Shown here: positions 1-8,361 of the stretch, in pieces
Layout of the letters: the number at the start of each line of letters is the position of its first letter
Numbering within the stretch: the stretch's first letter is position 1
DNA from: an uncultured Ruminococcus sp.
GTDB taxonomy: Bacteria; Bacillota; Clostridia; Oscillospirales; Ruminococcaceae
Direction: 5' to 3'
DNA length: 13,003 nt
Assembly: GCA_905199285.1 (NCBI GenBank)
Contig: CAJKFZ010000061.1
Location: 1 to 13,003 of the forward strand
Program-made: the position numbers and the translations under genes
Notes under the pieces: generated by a model
What the model saw: the letters and a program-made list of their open reading frames with translations, nothing else
Database searches by the model: none
Told to the model about the DNA's origin: nothing

Positions 1-102
1 AGACGAAAACTTGTTTATAATTAATGTATATGCTCTCATTTACTTCACATAATATTTGAACCAGCAGAATCTTTCTGAAAAAATTATGGGAGTGTATTAA
101 TA

Positions 103-810
103 TTGGAAAAAGATAAAAACGATACCAAAAGTCCGGCTGAAGAAAAGCTTGATGAAGCCGAACTTGCCGAAAAACTCGGTCAGACTGTTTCTCAGAATTC
201 AAAACATCTAATCCATTGCCTTACTGTGATCGGACAGATAGAGGGGCATTATGTTCTTGCCGAGCAGAATAAAACTACCAAATATGAACATATTATCCCG
301 GCTCTTGTCGCAATCGAACAAGACAGGAGCGTTGAAGGACTTCTTATAATCCTCAATACTGTGGGAGGAGATGTCGAAGCAGGTCTCGCCATTGCGGAAC
401 TTATCTCGGGAATGAAAACGCCAACGGTTTCGCTGGTTGTGGGAGGCGGACACTCTATAGGAGTTCCGCTCGCCGTAAGCGCAAAACGCTCTTTCATCGT
501 CCCTACAGCTTCAATGACCATTCATCCGGTAAGAATGAACGGAACTGTTCTCGGCGTTCCGCAGACTCTTTCCTACTTTGACAAAATGCAGGACAGGATC
601 ATAAATTTCGTCCTCAGCAACAGCAACATCAAAGAAGACGATTTCCGACGCCTTATGATGAATACTGAAGAACTTGTGCTTGACGTGGGAAGCGTTCTTG
701 AAGGAGAAAAAGCTGTTGAAATAGGTCTTATTGACGAACTCGGCGGTCTTAGCAGCGCCATGGAGTGTCTCTATGACCTTATTGAAAATACAGAAAAAAG
801 ATATTTATAA
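103..810 (+). CDS. tepA: TepA/ClpP-like serine protease (translocation-enhancing protein family)
   Basis: This 235-residue protein has the ClpP/crotonase fold of the TepA (YmfB) family, cytoplasmic serine peptidases related to ClpP. In Bacillus TepA is linked to protein export and spore-protein turnover; that is family knowledge. Visible in the sequence: an acidic, poorly conserved N-terminus (residues 1-30), the oxyanion-hole turn NTVGGDVEAG near 85-94, the nucleophile motif GGGHSIG with Ser118, and the base in TIHPVR at His141. A clear ClpP-type third catalytic Asp is not obvious; the aligned region near 185-195 reads MNTEELVLD. The start is TTG at 103, preceded by GGGAGTG at 88-94, 8 nt away; no better ATG lies upstream. 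The next gene is ftsK/spoIIIE, the same neighbour as in Bacillus, which supports TepA over housekeeping ClpP. An active peptidase is likely but not proven. Confidence 0.88.
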   Translation: MEKDKNDTKSPAEEKLDEAELAEKLGQTVSQNSKHLIHCLTVIGQIEGHYVLAEQNKTTKYEHIIPALVAIEQDRSVEGLLIILNTVGGDVEAGLAIAELISGMKTPTVSLVVGGGHSIGVPLAVSAKRSFIVPTASMTIHPVRMNGTVLGVPQTLSYFDKMQDRIINFVLSNSNIKEDDFRRLMMNTEELVLDVGSVLEGEKAVEIGLIDELGGLSSAMECLYDLIENTEKRYL

Positions 811-812
811 AA

Positions 813-854
813 ATATGAACCTGTTCTCATACGTTTATGGGAACAGGTTCATAT
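813..854 (+). terminator. Long hairpin between tepA and ftsK, without a T-run
   Basis: An 18-bp inverted repeat begins 3 nt after the tepA stop: arms 813-830 and 837-854, with one G-T pair (827/840) and a 6-nt spacer that can close one more A-T pair. No T-run follows on the + strand (next bases ATAATCAG), so it is not a textbook intrinsic terminator. It ends 14 nt before the ftsK Shine-Dalgarno. It could be a partial terminator, an RNA stability or processing element that uncouples tepA from ftsK, or a protein-binding palindrome. The structure is directly visible; the function is inferred. Confidence 0.5.
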
Positions 855-879
855 AATCAGATAAAACCGGAGGAACAAA

Positions 880-3414
880 ATGGCAGAAACAAAAAAAGAA
901 AGCCAGAAAAAAACAAAGGCAAAAACCGGCTCAGATACTAAGGCATCAGCGAATCCTAAAGCTGATAATCAGAAAAAACAAGGTCAGAAAAGCAAAGGCA
1001 ATCAGACTTCTGCTCCAAGAAATGAACAGAATCAGTTCTGGTCAATAATACTTTTTGCCGTTGGTATTCTTGTCGCTCTTATGACGGTTATAAAAGGTAC
1101 TTCCGGATGGCTTGGAATACATAATCTTCTTCTCGGAACATTCGGTGCGGCAGTTTTTTTTGTACCAGTCATTCTAATATACACTTCCATTCAGATAGGC
1201 ATGGAAAAAAGTCAGCGAAGCGTTTCCGGCAGAGCAGTCTGGGGTATCGCTATGACCTTTCTCGCCTCCGCTGCCCTGCAAATTTTCTTTGTCGGAGAAA
1301 TCCCCGGAAGCAGTTTCACCAAATATTTTTCGTCGCTTTACAATAACGGCGTAAACCTTAAAGGAGGAGGCGTTGCCAGCATTCTTATTGCAGGACCTCT
1401 TCTGAAAATTTTCGGAAGTATAGGCGCAAAGATCATCACTGTAGTCATGTTTTTCGTTTTCGGAATGCTTCTTTCGGGACTTGGACTTATAGATTTTCTG
1501 AAGCTCCTCACAAAACCGTTCCGCTTTCTCGGGAACTGCGTTGAAGGCCTTGCAAATCTCCTTATGGGAGGAAATTTCGAGGACGCTTTTGAAGATGACG
1601 ATAACGATGACGATAAGGAAAAACGTGATTTCGACGCTGATCTTGAAGCTATTGACATTGTTAATAATAAAAGAAAAACAACTCCGCAGCCGCAGAAGCA
1701 GAATGATCTTCCTGAAATTCATTCAGGAAATACACCTCCAAGCGACTTCGCTATAGATATCCCTCTTCCGTCGGATAACATCATTAAAAATCAGCCGGAA
1801 AATACTCCTCCTATCGTGACATACAAGGATGACAGTCTCGAAAAGCTTATTTCAAAAGCCGCAGAAAAGAAACCGGAAGATCTTGAAAATACGCTTCAAA
1901 CTGAAACGGAAAACAATAAGGACACAGAAAAAGAGTCTCTTTACGTTCTTCCGCCTCTCGATCTGCTCACTCTCCCGTCTGCACATTCAAACGCTGCCGA
2001 CGCTGCCGATGAAATGCGTGAAAAAGCCGACGTTATCGTAAACACGCTGAGAAGCTTCGGCGTTGAGGTAAAGATCAAGGATATTTTCAGAGGTCCTTCT
2101 ATAACAAGATACGAAATACAGCCAGGCGCAGGCGTCAAAGTCTCGAAAATCAAGGGACTTGAGGACGATATTGCGCTGAATCTTGCCGCTATGGGAGTAA
2201 GAATCGAAGCTCCTGTTCCGGGAAAATCAGTTGTCGGAATCGAAGTTCCTAATACCAACAAAGATATGGTAACACTGCGTGAAATTTTGCAGACTCCGGA
2301 ATTCCACAACACCAAAAGCAAACTCACATTCGCAGTCGGAAAGGATATCGCCGGCAACACCATTCTTGGCGATATAACCAAAATGCCGCACGTTATTATC
2401 GCCGGAACTACCGGTTCCGGTAAATCAGTCTGCACACGTTCTATCATCATGAGCATTCTTTATAACGCAAAACCGGATGAAGTAAAGCTTATCCTTATCG
2501 ACCCGAAAATGGTTGAATTCAAGGTGTTCGACGGCATACCGCATCTTCTCATTCCTATTGTTATCGACGCTAAAAAGGCAGCAGGTGCTTTGAACTGGGC
2601 GGTCAACGAAATGATGCGACGTTATACCGTTTTCTCGCAAATTGGTGCAAACGATCTTAAATCCTACAACGTAATCGCTAAAGAGGACGGTCTTGATACT
2701 ATGCCCCAGATCGTTGTTTTCATCGACGAGCTTGCCGATATGATGCTTGTTGCCGGAAAGGAAGTTGAAGATTCTATATGCCGTCTGGCGCAGATGGGAC
2801 GTGCTGCCGGAATGCATCTCGTTGTCGCTACGCAGCGTCCTACAACAGACGTTATAACAGGTCTTATCAAGGCAAATATTCCGAGCCGAATCGCTCTTTC
2901 CGTTATGTCGCAGGTTGACTCGAGAACTATCATTGACACGGCAGGAGCAGACAAGCTTCTCGGAAACGGAGATATGCTTTATATGCCTATCGGTATGAAT
3001 AAACCGTTGAGAGTTCAAGGTTGTTTCGCATCAAATAAGGATATAACCGACACTCTCAAATTCATCAAGGATCAGGTTCAGGCTGAATATGATTCTTCAA
3101 TAACAGAAGCCGTTGACAGCTTTGTTCCTCAGACCAAGGGTGACAATGGCGGCGGCAGCGATTCTGCCGCTGTCGGAACGGACGAAGATTATGTTGAACG
3201 TGCGATTGAAGTTGCTGTAAATAACGGTCAGCTTTCCACAACAATGCTCCAGAAAAAATTAAAACTCGGCTACGCAAGAGCTTCGAGAATTATGGACGAG
3301 CTTGAGGAAATGGGCGTTATCGGTCCAAGCGAAGGCTCTAAGCCGAGAAAAGTCTATATGTCTAAAATGCAGTTTGACGAGCGCAGACTCAGAAAACAGA
3401 GCGAGGAGGCGTAA
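880..3414 (+). CDS. ftsK: FtsK/SpoIIIE family DNA translocase
   Basis: An 844-residue, septum-located, ATP-driven dsDNA pump that moves chromosome ends across the closing division or sporulation septum. Domains in order: a Lys/Gln/Asn-rich cytoplasmic tail (1-50); four to five hydrophobic segments (about 53-72, 84-106, 119-139 and a long stretch 164-205); an acidic, low-complexity linker (about 230-375); the translocase core with Walker A GTTGSGKS at 509-516 and Walker B IVVFIDE at 611-617; and a C-terminal winged-helix gamma domain (about 768-827, DEDYVERAIEVAV to GPSEGSKPRKV) that reads DNA polarity sequences. Length is normal for SpoIIIE-type proteins. The start is ATG at 880 with GGAGG at 869-873, 6 nt away. 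It follows tepA after a hairpin gap, and ygiQ starts 2 nt after its stop. FtsK versus SpoIIIE is only a naming choice; sporulation use depends on the host. Confidence 0.96.
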   Translation: MAETKKESQKKTKAKTGSDTKASANPKADNQKKQGQKSKGNQTSAPRNEQNQFWSIILFAVGILVALMTVIKGTSGWLGIHNLLLGTFGAAVFFVPVILIYTSIQIGMEKSQRSVSGRAVWGIAMTFLASAALQIFFVGEIPGSSFTKYFSSLYNNGVNLKGGGVASILIAGPLLKIFGSIGAKIITVVMFFVFGMLLSGLGLIDFLKLLTKPFRFLGNCVEGLANLLMGGNFEDAFEDDDNDDDKEKRDFDADLEAIDIVNNKRKTTPQPQKQNDLPEIHSGNTPPSDFAIDIPLPSDNIIKNQPENTPPIVTYKDDSLEKLISKAAEKKPEDLENTLQTETENNKDTEKESLYVLPPLDLLTLPSAHSNAADAADEMREKADVIVNTLRSFGVEVKIKDIFRGPSITRYEIQPGAGVKVSKIKGLEDDIALNLAAMGVRIEAPVPGKSVVGIEVPNTNKDMVTLREILQTPEFHNTKSKLTFAVGKDIAGNTILGDITKMPHVIIAGTTGSGKSVCTRSIIMSILYNAKPDEVKLILIDPKMVEFKVFDGIPHLLIPIVIDAKKAAGALNWAVNEMMRRYTVFSQIGANDLKSYNVIAKEDGLDTMPQIVVFIDELADMMLVAGKEVEDSICRLAQMGRAAGMHLVVATQRPTTDVITGLIKANIPSRIALSVMSQVDSRTIIDTAGADKLLGNGDMLYMPIGMNKPLRVQGCFASNKDITDTLKFIKDQVQAEYDSSITEAVDSFVPQTKGDNGGGSDSAAVGTDEDYVERAIEVAVNNGQLSTTMLQKKLKLGYARASRIMDELEEMGVIGPSEGSKPRKVYMSKMQFDERRLRKQSEEA

Positions 3415-3416
3415 AT

Positions 3417-5393
3417 TTGTATAAAAATTTTATCCCTACTACAAAAAAGGAAATGGACGAGCTTGGCATTGACCAGTTCGATTTCATTTACATAACCGGA
3501 GATGCTTATGTCGATCACCCCAGCTTCGGTGCGGCTATTATCACAAGACTTATCGAAGCCATGGGATTTACCATCGGTATCATCGCTCAGCCCGATTGGC
3601 ACAGCGACCGTGATTTCCGACGGTTCGGCAAGCCTAAATATGCGTTCTTCGTAACCTCAGGCAATATTGATTCAATGGTCGCTCATTATACCGCCGCAAA
3701 GAGAAAACGCTCCGATGATGCGTATTCTCCTGGCGGAAAAGCGGGAAAACGTCCCGATCGTGCCGTTATAGTCTACTGTCAGAAGATAAGAGAATATTTC
3801 GGCAGCGTTCCGATCGCTATAGGAGGTCTTGAAGCTTCTCTCCGCCGTTTTGCTCATTATGATTACTGGGACGACGATGTAAGACCTTCTGTTCTTACCG
3901 ACAGCGGAGCTGATCTTCTCATGTACGGCATGGGTGAACATCAGATCCAGGAGCTTTGCAGCCGTCTTGCCGCAGGCGAAAACATCAGCAATATCCACGA
4001 TATCCGTGGAACGTGCTATATGACCGAGCCGGTCAATACTCCTCTCGGAGCAGCTCAGTGTCCTTCTTTTGAACAGGTAAGAGAAAGCAAAACCGAGTAT
4101 GCCAAGGCAACTAAAATTCAGTACGACTGGCAGGACGAAGTTTACGGAAAAACTATAATCCAGCGACACGGGAAAATGATGCTCGTTCAGAATCCTCCGT
4201 CTCTTAGTCTTACTACCGAGGAGCTTGATTATATCTACAGTCTGCCCTATACAAGAGCAGTTCATCCTTCTTATGAGGCTATGGGAGGAGTTCCCGGAAT
4301 CGAGGAAGTCCGCTTCTCTATCACTCATAACCGTGGATGCTTCGGCTACTGCAATTTCTGCTCAATAGCTCTGCATCAAGGAAGAAGAATTACCTGCCGG
4401 AGCGAAAAATCAGTTCTCGAAGAAGCCGAACGCATAACAAAAATGCCCGATTTCAAGGGATATATTCACGATGTCGGAGGTCCGACGGCTAATTTCCGCC
4501 ATACATCGTGTGAAAAGCAGCTCAGCAAAGGTCTTTGTATGGGCAAGAAGTGTCTTGCTCCGACCCCCTGCCCTGCCCTTAAAGCCGACCACACTGAATA
4601 TCTGGCCATGCTCCGCAAAATAAGAAAGGTCAAGGGAGTTAAGAGGGTGTTCATTCGCTCAGGAATACGCTACGATTATCTTATGGAGGACAAAAACGAC
4701 GAGTTTATGCGTGAACTTATAAAATATCACGTCAGCGGACAGCTTAAAGTTGCTCCGGAACATTGCTCGGCTGTCGTTCTTGATAAAATGGGAAAACCTC
4801 ATATCGAAGCTTACAAGGCTTTCCAGAAACGCTTTTACGAAATCACCAAGGGTATCGGAAAAGAGCAGTATCTCGTGCCTTACCTCATGTCCTCGCATCC
4901 GGGAAGCACGCTGAACGAAGCGATAGATCTCGCTCTGTTCCTGAAAGAAAACAAGATACGTCCGGAACAGGTTCAAGATTTTTATCCGACGCCCGGAACT
5001 ATATCGACTTGTATGTTCTACACGGAGCTTGATCCTTATACGATGCAAAAAGTGTATGTTCCGAAAACTCCGAAAGAAAAGGCTATGCAGAGAGCTTTGC
5101 TGCAATATTTCCGTCCGCAGAACAAGGAAATAGTCCTCGAAGCGCTGAAGCTTGCAGGCAGAAGAGATCTTATCGGCACTTCACCGAAATGTCTCGTTGA
5201 CGACGGCGGAACAAACAGAAAAGGCGGTGAAAAATCATGGCACAAGCCAGAAAACAGACGAAAAGACCGGTTTCCGGAAAAAAGAACGTCCGAAACTACT
5301 CCAAGACACAGAAAAAATTCGTCAAAAACTTCACAGGCAAATACAAAAAGCAATCAAAAAAGAAAAAACAGCAGCAAGGCGTCTCGTCATTAA
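3417..5393 (+). CDS. ygiQ: YgiQ family (UPF0313) radical SAM protein
   Basis: A 658-residue radical S-adenosylmethionine protein of the YgiQ family, cytoplasmic, with no established substrate that I know of. The Fe-S site is RGCFGYCNFCS with Cys308, Cys312 and Cys315 (CxxxCxxC). Before it lies the long N-terminal YgiQ domain (from PTTKKEMDELGIDQFDFIYITGDAYVDHPSFG; also IGGLEASLRRFAHYDYWDD). After it come the SAM barrel (SGIRYDYL, KVAPEHCS, PYLMSSHPGST) and a DUF3362-like end with VQDFYPTPGTISTCMFYT and AGRRDLIGTSPKCL. The start is TTG at 3417, with GAGGAGG at 3403-3409 inside the end of ftsK. The last 52 codons are a Lys/Arg/Ser/Asn-rich, low-complexity tail that shares DNA with the next gene in another frame (5237-5393). 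The core family call is firm; the tail may be free to vary. Confidence 0.94.
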   Translation: MYKNFIPTTKKEMDELGIDQFDFIYITGDAYVDHPSFGAAIITRLIEAMGFTIGIIAQPDWHSDRDFRRFGKPKYAFFVTSGNIDSMVAHYTAAKRKRSDDAYSPGGKAGKRPDRAVIVYCQKIREYFGSVPIAIGGLEASLRRFAHYDYWDDDVRPSVLTDSGADLLMYGMGEHQIQELCSRLAAGENISNIHDIRGTCYMTEPVNTPLGAAQCPSFEQVRESKTEYAKATKIQYDWQDEVYGKTIIQRHGKMMLVQNPPSLSLTTEELDYIYSLPYTRAVHPSYEAMGGVPGIEEVRFSITHNRGCFGYCNFCSIALHQGRRITCRSEKSVLEEAERITKMPDFKGYIHDVGGPTANFRHTSCEKQLSKGLCMGKKCLAPTPCPALKADHTEYLAMLRKIRKVKGVKRVFIRSGIRYDYLMEDKNDEFMRELIKYHVSGQLKVAPEHCSAVVLDKMGKPHIEAYKAFQKRFYEITKGIGKEQYLVPYLMSSHPGSTLNEAIDLALFLKENKIRPEQVQDFYPTPGTISTCMFYTELDPYTMQKVYVPKTPKEKAMQRALLQYFRPQNKEIVLEALKLAGRRDLIGTSPKCLVDDGGTNRKGGEKSWHKPENRRKDRFPEKRTSETTPRHRKNSSKTSQANTKSNQKRKNSSKASRH

Positions 5394-6241
5394 TTTTAAT
5401 TCTCTTAATTCTCATTGCAGGATTCGTTTACTTTCGCTTCTTTAATGAAAAAGAACGATTTCCAATTGCGGAGGGAGATATCGCCGTTCATTTTATAGAT
5501 GTCGGACAGGGCGATTCAATTTTCATCGAGTCCGGAGGAGAAACTATGCTTATCGACTGCGGAGAATCCTCCGAAACAGATAAAGTCATCAGCTATCTTG
5601 AAGGAATGAACGTTGAAAAACTCGATTACGTCATTGCAACTCATCCCCATTCAGATCATATGGGAGGAATGTATAAAATAATTGACGAATTCGATATCGG
5701 AAAGGTAATGATTCCTCATCTTGACCCCAGCGATACTCCGACAACACGGTATTTCGAGAAATTCCTTGATTCATGCAATAAAAAGAATATTACGCTTTCT
5801 TATGCGAGAAAAGGAAATGTTATCCATTTAGGAAGTTCCGAAGCGGAGATCATCGCTCCATGCAGCGATGACTACAGCAATGTCAACAACTATTCTGTCG
5901 GAATTTTCCTGATGCACGGCAAAACAAGCTTTATCCTTACAGGCGACGCAGAAAAGCTTGCCGAGGATGAAATGATCGAAAGCGGTTCGCTTCGCCATGC
6001 TGACGTTTATAAAGCAGGTCATCACGGCAGCGATACCTCCGGTTCGCAGGATTTTATGGATATAATTTCCCCTGACTATGCCGTTATTTCGTGCGGTGCA
6101 GGCAACTCCTACGGTCATCCGTGTGAATCGACTCTTGAAAGACTTTCACAATTCACAGACAAAATTTACCGCACCGATCTTTGCGGTACGATCGTATTTG
6201 TGTCAGACGGCGAAAATATTACCGTCAAAAAAGAAAGGTAG
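5237..6241 (+). CDS. Membrane-anchored ComEC-like metallo-beta-lactamase-fold hydrolase
   Basis: A 334-residue protein with one N-terminal membrane anchor and an MBL-fold domain like the C-terminal domain of the DNA-uptake channel ComEC/Rec2. Residues 1-48 are strongly basic, 50-67 form a hydrophobic helix (SLILILLILIAGFVYF), and the rest should lie outside the membrane by the positive-inside rule. Metal-binding motifs: THPHSDH at 135-141 (HxHxDH), TGDAE at 235-239 and HHGSD at 262-266; VHFIDVGQGDS is the typical ComEC-type opening strand. The ComEC membrane channel domain is missing, so this is not ComEC. Family members are usually called ComEC/Rec2-related or MBL-fold hydrolases; nuclease or phosphoesterase activity is possible but unproven. 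Start ATG 5237 lies inside ygiQ. No in-frame start after the ygiQ stop would keep the anchor. A DUF3006 gene follows 6 nt downstream. Confidence 0.88.
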   Translation: MAQARKQTKRPVSGKKNVRNYSKTQKKFVKNFTGKYKKQSKKKKQQQGVSSLILILLILIAGFVYFRFFNEKERFPIAEGDIAVHFIDVGQGDSIFIESGGETMLIDCGESSETDKVISYLEGMNVEKLDYVIATHPHSDHMGGMYKIIDEFDIGKVMIPHLDPSDTPTTRYFEKFLDSCNKKNITLSYARKGNVIHLGSSEAEIIAPCSDDYSNVNNYSVGIFLMHGKTSFILTGDAEKLAEDEMIESGSLRHADVYKAGHHGSDTSGSQDFMDIISPDYAVISCGAGNSYGHPCESTLERLSQFTDKIYRTDLCGTIVFVSDGENITVKKER

Positions 6242-6247
6242 CGATAT

Positions 6248-6454
6248 ATGATAATTATTGACAGATTCGAGGGCGATAAAGCCGTTCTTGAAACCGATTC
6301 CGGAATGCAGGTAATAAACCGTAAACTGCTTCCGGCTGAATCAAATGAGGGCGATGTTGTAATTTTTGAAAACGACGCTTACTTCATCGACCGTAAATCC
6401 ACTGACGAAAGGCGAAAGGCTATGGAGGAAAAACTCCGCAGGCTTTTAAGTTAA
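6248..6454 (+). CDS. DUF3006 domain small protein
   Basis: A 68-residue protein that matches DUF3006: IIIDRFEGDKAVLE, then a short beta-rich stretch ending in EGDVVIF, then a charged helix (DERRKAMEEKLRRLL). No membrane segment or cysteine is present. From family knowledge, DUF3006 proteins are often encoded beside, or fused to, ComEC-like MBL-fold hydrolases, and this gene sits 6 nt after one. A partner or regulatory role for that hydrolase is an inference from neighbourhood. The ATG at 6248 is preceded by AAAGG at 6234-6238, overlapping the end of the previous gene, 9 nt away. The stop is 4 nt before the flavoprotein start. Confidence 0.85.
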   Translation: MIIIDRFEGDKAVLETDSGMQVINRKLLPAESNEGDVVIFENDAYFIDRKSTDERRKAMEEKLRRLLS

Positions 6455-6458
6455 AAAT

Positions 6459-7676
6459 ATGACTGATGTAATTATTATAGGCGGAGGAGCAGCCGGATGT
6501 ATGGCGGCTGTTCAGACTGCAAGGCTCGGCAAGAGCGTTATCGTTTTTGAAAAAAACGAACGTCTCGGCAGAAAGCTCCGCATAACAGGAAAAGGACGAT
6601 GCAACGTCACAAACAACTCTCCTGTCGAGGTTCATCTCAATAATATCCCTGTAAATTCACGCTTTCTATACAGCTCTTTTGCAGGATTTGACTCCGCTGA
6701 CGTTATGAATTTTTTTGAGGAACTTGGCGTTCCGCTGAAAACCGAACGTGGAAACCGTGTTTTTCCCGTAAGTGACAAAGCCGACGATATCGCCGATGCT
6801 CTCGCTTATGAAATGAAAAACCTTGGGGTTAAAATCATTAACAAGCGTGTTTCCGCACTTATCATTGAGGAAAACATCTGCTGCGGCGTTATCGCTGGAA
6901 AAGAAGAATTCCGTTCCGCTTCAACTCTTATTGCCTGCGGAGGAAAATCCTATCCCAATACAGGCTCAACAGGCGACGGATATACTTTTGCGGAATCTGT
7001 AGGACACACTGTAACAGAGCTTAAACCGAGTCTCGTGCCGCTGAAATCGCCGGATAAATACTGCGCTGAAATGATGGGACTTTCTCTCCGTAATGTAACT
7101 CTGAAGCTTTATGACGGCAAAAAGCTGATTTTCAGCGAGCTTGGCGAGATGCTATTTACCCATTTCGGAGTTTCTGGTCCGCTTGTCCTTAGTGCAAGCT
7201 CACATATCCGTGACATGATACCCAACCGTTATCATCTCGAAATCGACCTGAAGCCGGCTCTTTCACCGGAACAGCTCGATGCTCGTATCCAGCGTGATTT
7301 TGCGGAAAATCTCAATCGTGATTTCACTAAAGGCATAAGAAAGCTTCTTCCGGCAAAGCTTATCCCTGTTGCTGTAAAGCTTTCGGGAATAGCTCCGGAA
7401 ATGAAGATAAACAGTATAACTAAGGAGCAGCGTCACAAATTCGGCGAGCTTATCAAAAGTTTTCCCGTCCGCATTTCCGGTTTCAGACCAATAGACGAGG
7501 CTATTATTACGAGCGGAGGAGTTTCCGTTAAGGAAATAAATCCCAGAACTATGGAATCGAAGCTCGTTCCCGGATTGTTTTTCGCCGGCGAAGTTATCGA
7601 TACCGACGCTTACACAGGCGGTTTTAACCTGCAAATAGCCTTTTCCACAGCTTATTCAGCAGCTTTATATATGTAA
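6459..7676 (+). CDS. HI0933/BaiN-like FAD-dependent oxidoreductase
   Basis: A 405-residue flavoprotein of the HI0933/YhiN/BaiN family, often annotated as NAD(P)/FAD-dependent oxidoreductase or aminoacetone oxidase family. The N-terminal Rossmann dinucleotide fold is plain: DVIIIGGGAAGCMAA with glycines 8, 9, 10 and 13, then the ribose-binding acid in VIVFEKNERLGRKL. The family signature ITGKGRCNVTN and the C-terminal FAD-contacting block LFFAGEVIDTDAYTGGFNLQIAFSTAYSAA are both intact. The mid-region carries LACGGKSYPNTGSTGDGY-like flavin contacts (written ACGGKSYPNTGSTGDGY here). The real substrate is unknown; bile-acid dehydroxylation should not be assumed from the BaiN name. The ATG at 6459 has no good Shine-Dalgarno nearby (TTAAGTTAAAAAT precedes it), so translation may be coupled to the DUF3006 gene that ends 4 nt before. 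cmk follows 13 nt downstream. Confidence 0.9.
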   Translation: MTDVIIIGGGAAGCMAAVQTARLGKSVIVFEKNERLGRKLRITGKGRCNVTNNSPVEVHLNNIPVNSRFLYSSFAGFDSADVMNFFEELGVPLKTERGNRVFPVSDKADDIADALAYEMKNLGVKIINKRVSALIIEENICCGVIAGKEEFRSASTLIACGGKSYPNTGSTGDGYTFAESVGHTVTELKPSLVPLKSPDKYCAEMMGLSLRNVTLKLYDGKKLIFSELGEMLFTHFGVSGPLVLSASSHIRDMIPNRYHLEIDLKPALSPEQLDARIQRDFAENLNRDFTKGIRKLLPAKLIPVAVKLSGIAPEMKINSITKEQRHKFGELIKSFPVRISGFRPIDEAIITSGGVSVKEINPRTMESKLVPGLFFAGEVIDTDAYTGGFNLQIAFSTAYSAALYM

Positions 7677-7689
7677 AGGAGTAAAAAAT

Positions 7690-8361
7690 ATGAGTTCAGT
7701 AAATATTGCAATCGACGGACCTGCCGGTGCAGGAAAAAGTACTATCGCAAAAATGGTTTCATCAAAGCTCGGCTACATTTATGTCGACACAGGAGCGCTT
7801 TACCGCACTGCCGCTTTGTTTATAACCGAAAATAATATTCCCGACGAAGAAATTGAAAAGTCTCTTGAAAGCGCCGATATTTCACTTAAATTCATCGACG
7901 GAACACAGAGGGTTTTCCTCGGGGAAAAGGATGTTTCCGATTTTATCAGAACTCCGGAGATTTCTATGGCGACCTCAAGAACTTCAGCAATACCGGCGGT
8001 TCGTGCTTATCTGTTTGAAACGCAGAAAAAAATCGCCCGTGAAAATAACGTCATCATGGACGGACGTGATATCGGTACGGTCGTTCTTCCTGATGCGGAC
8101 GTAAAGATTTTCCTGACCGCTTCCGCTGAGGAACGTGCAAACCGCCGCTTCAAAGAGCTTTCCGAAAAGCCCGATTGTCCACCCTATGACGATATTCTGA
8201 AAGACATCATCCAGCGTGATTATCAGGATATGCACCGTGAAACTTCTCCGCTGAAACAGGCAGATGACGCAGTCCTCGTCGATACGACCAAGCTTAATCT
8301 TGAGGAATCTGCCGATGAAATAATCAGGATAATCAACGAAAAAATCGGGAGAGATGCATAA
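7690..8361 (+). CDS. cmk: Cytidylate kinase
   Basis: A 223-residue cytosolic (d)CMP kinase: it moves phosphate from ATP to CMP/dCMP in pyrimidine salvage and nucleic-acid precursor supply. Motifs: P-loop DGPAGAGKST at 9-18; YVDTGALYR, the CMP-site signature; MDGRDIGTVVLPDADVKIFLTAS, the conserved central block; and the lid and end pattern QRDYQDMHRETSPLKQADDAVLVDTT. Length fits the bacterial family. The ATG at 7690 is preceded by AAAGGAG at 7676-7682, overlapping the flavoprotein stop and 7 nt away. The stop TAA shares its last A with the ATG of plsC (TAATG), so the two are translationally coupled. cmk near ribosomal protein S1 is a widespread bacterial arrangement and is seen here two genes on. 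Confidence 0.97.
   Translation: MSSVNIAIDGPAGAGKSTIAKMVSSKLGYIYVDTGALYRTAALFITENNIPDEEIEKSLESADISLKFIDGTQRVFLGEKDVSDFIRTPEISMATSRTSAIPAVRAYLFETQKKIARENNVIMDGRDIGTVVLPDADVKIFLTASAEERANRRFKELSEKPDCPPYDDILKDIIQRDYQDMHRETSPLKQADDAVLVDTTKLNLEESADEIIRIINEKIGRDA

Noticed and set aside
16..21. TATAAT near the left edge as the -10 box of the operon
   Set aside because: The matching -35 position would fall outside the window, and several other A/T-rich -10-like boxes lie nearby, so it cannot be assigned.
782..811. TTGAAA, 18 nt, TATAAA at the end of tepA as a promoter for ftsK
   Set aside because: Transcription would start inside the left arm of the hairpin, the spacing is not ideal, and A/T-rich sequence gives such matches by chance. 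Too weak to list as a feature.
3152..3170. GC-rich 7-bp hairpin inside ftsK
   Set aside because: It lies in the Gly/Ser-rich linker codons before the gamma domain, with no T-run and no gene boundary. Best explained by coding sequence.
6167..6188. 7-bp hairpin near the 3' end of the MBL hydrolase
   Set aside because: It lies fully within coding sequence, has a loop of 8 nt and is not followed by T residues. Probably chance.
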